A stretch of 64,000 nt of DNA from Dillenia suffruticosa (taxonomy: Eukaryota > Streptophyta > Magnoliopsida > Dilleniales > Dilleniaceae). This document shows, in pieces, positions 59,243-64,000 of the stretch. Location of the stretch: contig JAVTVX010000017.1 of assembly GCA_033439265.1 (NCBI GenBank), positions 5,427,001-5,491,000 of the forward strand, written 5' to 3'. The notes under the pieces are model-generated. The model saw only the letters and a program-made list of their open reading frames with translations. It was not told the DNA's origin and did no database searches. Position numbers and translations under genes: made by a program. How positions within the stretch are numbered: position 1 is the stretch's first letter; each line of letters begins with the position of its first letter.

Positions 59243-62200
59243 ATGGATTCTGAATTAGCTGAATTGGAACATAGGCGGAGTGGATCAATTGGCCGGACAA
59301 GCAGTGCTGCTTCTTCTTTGAGAAGGCGATCTATTAATTGGTCAGGTGTTTTGCCCCTTCAAACAGATGAGGACATTGAAAGTGAGATCGTTTCACAGGC
59401 TGGGGATATTGGGGATCGGGCACTACACAGCAATAGTGGCAGTGAGCGCAACAGTCTCCGCCTATCTCTTGATGTTGGGCCAGAAAGCCGTCTTGTTTTT
59501 CCAATTCGTAAGGATTCTTTGAACAGAGTCCTTCCGGATGAACAACTACCTTTAGAAAAAGTAACTCCTCTTTCAGTGGATGCACCTGTGGATTCTAGCA
59601 GGAAGAGTCCGGTGAGTTGTCCCTAACAGAGATATAAACCTGAACACCCCCCCCCCCGGGGGAAAATGTACATCTACCTTGAAATTCAAATGGTCATTAT
59701 TTAAGGGTGTCATGGTGTTACCCTCTTTGATAGTGTTTGACATGAAAATTCTTACAGAAACTTACCAAAACCGATATGGCTTTGAAACACAATGTGTTTT
59801 CTATAAATTTCAAAGGATGATTAAAAATGAGTTATATGCCTTAATATAGTAATATGGTGCATTGTTTTAAATTTTGATACAGGAAATCAGGAAAGAGCTG
59901 CCAGAGTCCTTGAAACACTTTTCATGCCTAACTCATTTGGCTGTTCTGGGAATTATCGGGGTAAGATATTCAAATTTTTATTTCCTCGAATTGTTCAGAC
60001 ACATGAAAGGTTATAGGAATTTCTTATTTTGAACTTTATGTTTGTGTTAGCTTGACATTATTTCATTTTGCAATCTCTTTAATGCTAGTTTACTCTTCAG
60101 TATGTTGGCTTGTGATTGCTGATCCATGACAATATTTCTGGAGCAATGACGTGTTCTTAAGAGAATGGAATGTTGCTGAACATTTCCAATGTTATATAAA
60201 TGCCAAGAAATGGAAAGTTCTATCTTGGAAACTGACTCATATGTTGGCATTTTGAGAATTTCTTTTTCACTTAATGAATGCATCCCAGTGGACGGAGATC
60301 ATTTAGGAAAATATTTTGCATGGTTTTGACGTACTGAGGAACCAGATGAGAAGTTATTCACATCCCCCTGCCCCTAGAAAAAGTTCCTATTCCCAGCATG
60401 AAAAATGGATAAAAGATAAAAAAAAAAAAAAAAAAAAAGGGAAAGAAACTGTCCAAGAATTCAATAAAATTATCATAAAAAATTGAGGAATTCATCCGAA
60501 ACTTTAATGATGAATTTAAATTTCCATACGTATTAATAAAATATAACTAATTTCAATCTCCTCATCACTTTTTTATTTTTGTTCTTTTTTGACATGTTAG
60601 CTCTACCAAAGCAAATCTCTTTTAAAAGCTGTTTTGGAGTGGGGTTGCCAATATTGCTTGCTCTATCAGAGCACTTTTATGCCTTCTCTTTTCCTCAGCA
60701 ATTTCTTTTGTAAAAATTAGCTGCGAAATGAGCATCAGGGGACCATTTATTTGATGATTGGGCTGCCTGAACTGTTTGCTGGAGTTGTAGTATGTAGTTT
60801 GCTTAAGCCAAATGAGTCTTTATTTGCATAATGGAAATCCTTTGAGTGCCCAGCAAAAGTTTTGAACACGCAACAAGGAAGGAGCCTTGGACATTTTGTT
60901 CTGAATCATTGAAAGGCAGCCATTCTTCCTTGTAGAGTTAAAGAAAAAGCTGCAAAAGGTCCTTGCATGTTCATACTAGCTTGCTTGTCAAACAGAAGAT
61001 CTTTTGTTTGCCCTTACAACCTTAAGGGGCCATTTCCTTTTGGATAATGAGAATGCCTATGAAATTGCTTCAAGGCTGTCACTGCTAATATGTTTTGCCA
61101 GGAATGCATATTATATCTTTCACTATGGGTCTTCTTTTAGGCAGCTGTAATGAAATCTTATAATATGTATGCTTTCCTCTAGACGACTAATAGATTAGGA
61201 AATCTGGGGTTTAGGGTCCAAACTTCAAGGTCAAGTCTAAGGATTAGAATTAAGATTAGAATTAAGTGAAGAAAAAAACTTTCTCATATTTTATGTTGAC
61301 AAACTTTTGTTAAGTAGTTAAGGTTTCCATTAATTGTGTTATTTTTTCTTTTGCAAAAGGAAGTTTTTTGAGGTTCTTTCCACAAACTTGCTTGTCCTCT
61401 CTGTGCTGGGAAATGGTGGCATTAGTGGATTTTCCTGTTGAGATTTACTTCATTCATACTTCTTTTTTCTAGAAAGCCTTGCTGTTATTCTTTTTTTGTT
61501 TTTTCTTGATGTTGGGGGAGATGAGGGGCTAAAGCATGTCTGCATATTGATTCATCTGACATGTTCTTGCAGGTCTTGACTAGATACCTGCTTCAAAAAC
61601 TTTTTGGTCCCGATGTGATTGGTGTGACAAGTGACCAAAGCATTCTATACCTTGATCTTCCTTCCAATATGGTCTCTCTGTCTCTCCCTCCCTCCCTCCC
61701 CCCCCCCCCCAACACACGCACACACACAGAGGCATGCACTTTTGGGCATGCAATGCTTCCGATTAGGCCTGAGCATACATGTAATTGCTTCTATATGTTC
61801 AGTTGACATCATTTTATACCCAATGAGGGATTTAAATCTCATTTTGCAGTTTCTTTTTCACAAACCTTCCATTTGTTAGGTTGGATCTTTCTTGATGGGA
61901 TGGTTTGGTATCGTCTTCAAAGCAGATATATCTGGTCTGTCAGATCTTCTAGCCATTGGATTGACAACTGGATTCCTTGGAAGCCTCACAACATTCAGTG
62001 GTTGGAATCAGAAAATGCTTGATCTCAGTGTTGAAGGAAAGTGGGTGTTTTCTTTTCTTGGTTTTTTCATAGGTATGGATGATTTCTCGGTTTCTTTTGA
62101 AGGTGATATCTATTAGTGTCTGTCTGTTTTCTTTTCCTTAATTTGATACGAGTAGAAGTGCAAACAAGTGGCAATGTGGAGTTGTCTTTTCAAATATTTC

Positions 62201-63262
62201 TGCCTCAAGTTTGCTTTACCCAATTAAAATTTGGTTTTAGATTTTCTCCCACCTTGCTTGATATACTACTAACAAGATGCTTTTCCTCCTTTCTGTTTTG
62301 TTGTAGGGTTGTTTCTTGCTGCCTATTCTATTATTTTTGGGGTTCAGACTGCCGATGGTTTCAAATGGCTGCTCCAAAGGCAAAAAAGAAGTTCAAGAAA
62401 TGTCTGTAACTTGATCACTGATTGGAAGGTCAACACCTGCAAGTGTCAGATGGCTGCCTTGGTTATCTTGCTTGTAATATTAGTCTTGTTATGGGGTGTC
62501 AGCGTGGCACTTGAGAAGAGCAAATTTCACACTGGTAGCAGTGAGGCTCAGCTTTGGTTGGCTTGCTTAGTAGGACCGGTAGGCGTCTGGATCAGATGGT
62601 ACCTGGCTCGTCTTAATGGCCGTGGATTAGGACATTCGGGCTTGTTAAAATGGATTCCTTTTGGGACTTTAATAGCTAATGTTAGTGCAGCTTGTGTCAT
62701 GGCAGCACTCGCGACACTTAAGAAGGCGGTGAGGTTCAATTACTTGGTTCTCATCCACTACTTCCTCACTGTGCATTACTCATGTATGTTCACGAAAGAC
62801 AAGCATGACTTACAATTTCTTCTTGGGGGGTATAAAGCTTCTAAAACCAATGACTAGATTAATTCTATGTTATTCAGGCATATCTGGAACTGATGTCCAT
62901 GATGTTCATTCTTAGAATAGTTGACATTTGAGATCAATTAAACCTTTTATAAGCATTATGTTGAGAATTGCTTGTAACACATTTGCAGGTTGTTTTAACT
63001 ATTTCCATCTGGCTTATGCAAATGTCTGATCTATTTGCTGCAGGTGAAAACCCAGACTTGTAATACCGTTGCAACGGGTATCCAGTTCGGGTTAATGGGT
63101 TGTCTTAGTACTGTTTCTACTTTCATGGCTGAGTTCTATGCAATGATGCAGAGCGCGCATCCATGGAGAGCATATGCATATGCGATGATCACGATTCTTG
63201 TCTCATTTGCTCTAGGAACTCTTATATACTCGGTGCCTGTCTGGACACTTGAATTGGACTAG
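59243..63262 (+). CDS. FEX: Fluoride export protein FEX (two-domain CrcB/Fluc family)
   Basis: Coding exons are 59243-59611, 59883-59960, 61573-61671, 61880-62072, 62307-62728 and 63044-63262, giving 459 residues in frame throughout. Residues 1-123 are a hydrophilic Ser/Arg/Glu-rich tail, predicted cytosolic. Two Fluc-like domains follow. Domain 1 starts LAVLGIIGVLTRYLLQKLFG and has GFLGSLTTFSGW (~213-224). A linker helix (MAALVILLVILVLLWGVSVA) leads to domain 2 with GPVGVWIRWYLARLNG and GLMGCLSTVSTF (~403-414). The paired phenylalanine/threonine motifs line the fluoride pores in bacterial Fluc. The fused inverted repeat is the eukaryotic FEX form, which expels fluoride across the plasma membrane. 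Exon 3 ends in a GTCTCT donor, so the intron begins with a CT and C-run repeat. Intron 2 is 1.6 kb. Confidence 0.95.
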
Positions 63263-64000
63263 TCAAGGTAACTCTTCCAACAACTCTTTACCTCAACTTC
63301 ACTACCAACGACTCTTTACAAGTCCAAGTAATTGGATTAGTGGCCTTCAAACTTCTAAATGTACGTTTGCCCTGGTGAGGGCAATCTTATCTTTGTCTAT
63401 AAAAAAAAAACGTTCTCTATCTGATCCAACTTTGTAACCTGCGGGTGCCAAGAGATGTACGGAAAGCCTTAAATAATCGCACTTTAAAAAAAAGAAAATT
63501 GGTAGTAATGAAACTCCCTGTGGTATCCGTTCATCGGGAGGAGTAATGAGCCCAATGATTTGAGATTTTAGTTTTGATGGCATCAATGGGTTGGTCATGT
63601 GTTTTTTGTTTTGAGGTTGGAAAAATGCACTTGTATTTAGTTCAATAATCAGGTGTATTCTTAAGTAAAATTTTGAATTTAAATGTTATACATAGAAAAA
63701 ATAGATATTGAGAAATTTATCCCTTAAGATATAAGGATCAATTCATCTCAAATTAGATTTAGATTGATTAATATAATTATTGAATATCGATAATTTACTT
63801 AAAAAAAAAAAAAAAACCGGGGAAATGAATGTTGGACCTGTTCTAAAATCCTTTACATGGACTCCCAAGGGAGTGTTTGGTGCCCAATCTAGAGGGTTGG
63901 GTATAGCTGACATCAAGTAATTTTCTATTAAAAAGATTTATATTATTATTGTATTGGTAATTTTTGTTCACCTAATTTCCTTGGAGCCTAATTTCAATAT
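63263..64000. other. 3' UTR of FEX and downstream intergenic DNA
   Basis: The first few hundred bases are the probable 3' UTR. Beyond about 63650 the sequence is AT-rich with an A run near 63800-63816. No further gene starts before the window ends. Confidence 0.5.

Overview
The window is nuclear DNA of a dicot plant, probably a woody one. It is AT-rich and intron-rich, with canonical GT-AG splice sites, abundant (GA/CT)n microsatellites and plant-specific gene families. No species is assigned. Seven protein genes can be modelled to the base from splice sites plus family resemblance. Most of the rest is intergenic DNA carrying SINE copies, DNA-transposon and LINE debris, and simple repeats.

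Layout. 0-17 kb is a decaying cluster of small C2-domain (SRC2-like) genes on the minus strand. A two-exon copy lies at 2708-3882, an intronless intact copy at 7145-7711, and a stop- and frameshift-ridden copy at 14573-15378. A LINE RNase H fragment (8230-8980) and a CACTA-like repeat remnant (about 9540-10610) lie between them. At 17-23 kb is a nine-exon O-fucosyltransferase-family gene (minus). 23-27.5 kb has no recognisable gene but holds a cluster of consecutive hairpins. 27.6-30.7 kb is the four-exon UFM1 gene (minus). 32.3-33.5 kb is a two-exon thaumatin-like protein gene (minus). 33.5-38 kb is a SINE-rich intergenic stretch. 38.2-40.5 kb is an eight-exon LAX3-type auxin influx carrier (plus). 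40.5-49.6 kb is intergenic, including a 1.2 kb T-rich degenerate array. 49.6-50.2 kb is an intronless cold-shock-domain, glycine-rich, zinc-knuckle RNA-binding protein (minus). 50.3-57 kb is intergenic with SINEs and a 77-bp tandem repeat. 57-63.3 kb is a two-domain eukaryotic fluoride exporter, FEX (plus), whose leader intron carries two SINEs with clear target-site duplications.

The genes do not form a pathway; this is ordinary plant gene order. The most informative observations are structural: two groups of tRNA-derived SINEs whose insertions can be read from their target-site duplications; a tandem C2-gene duplication in which one copy gained an internal repeat and another died; a block of consecutive perfect hairpins near 24.1 kb; and a pyrimidine-rich higher-order degenerate repeat at 45-46 kb. 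I found no convincing new biological system.
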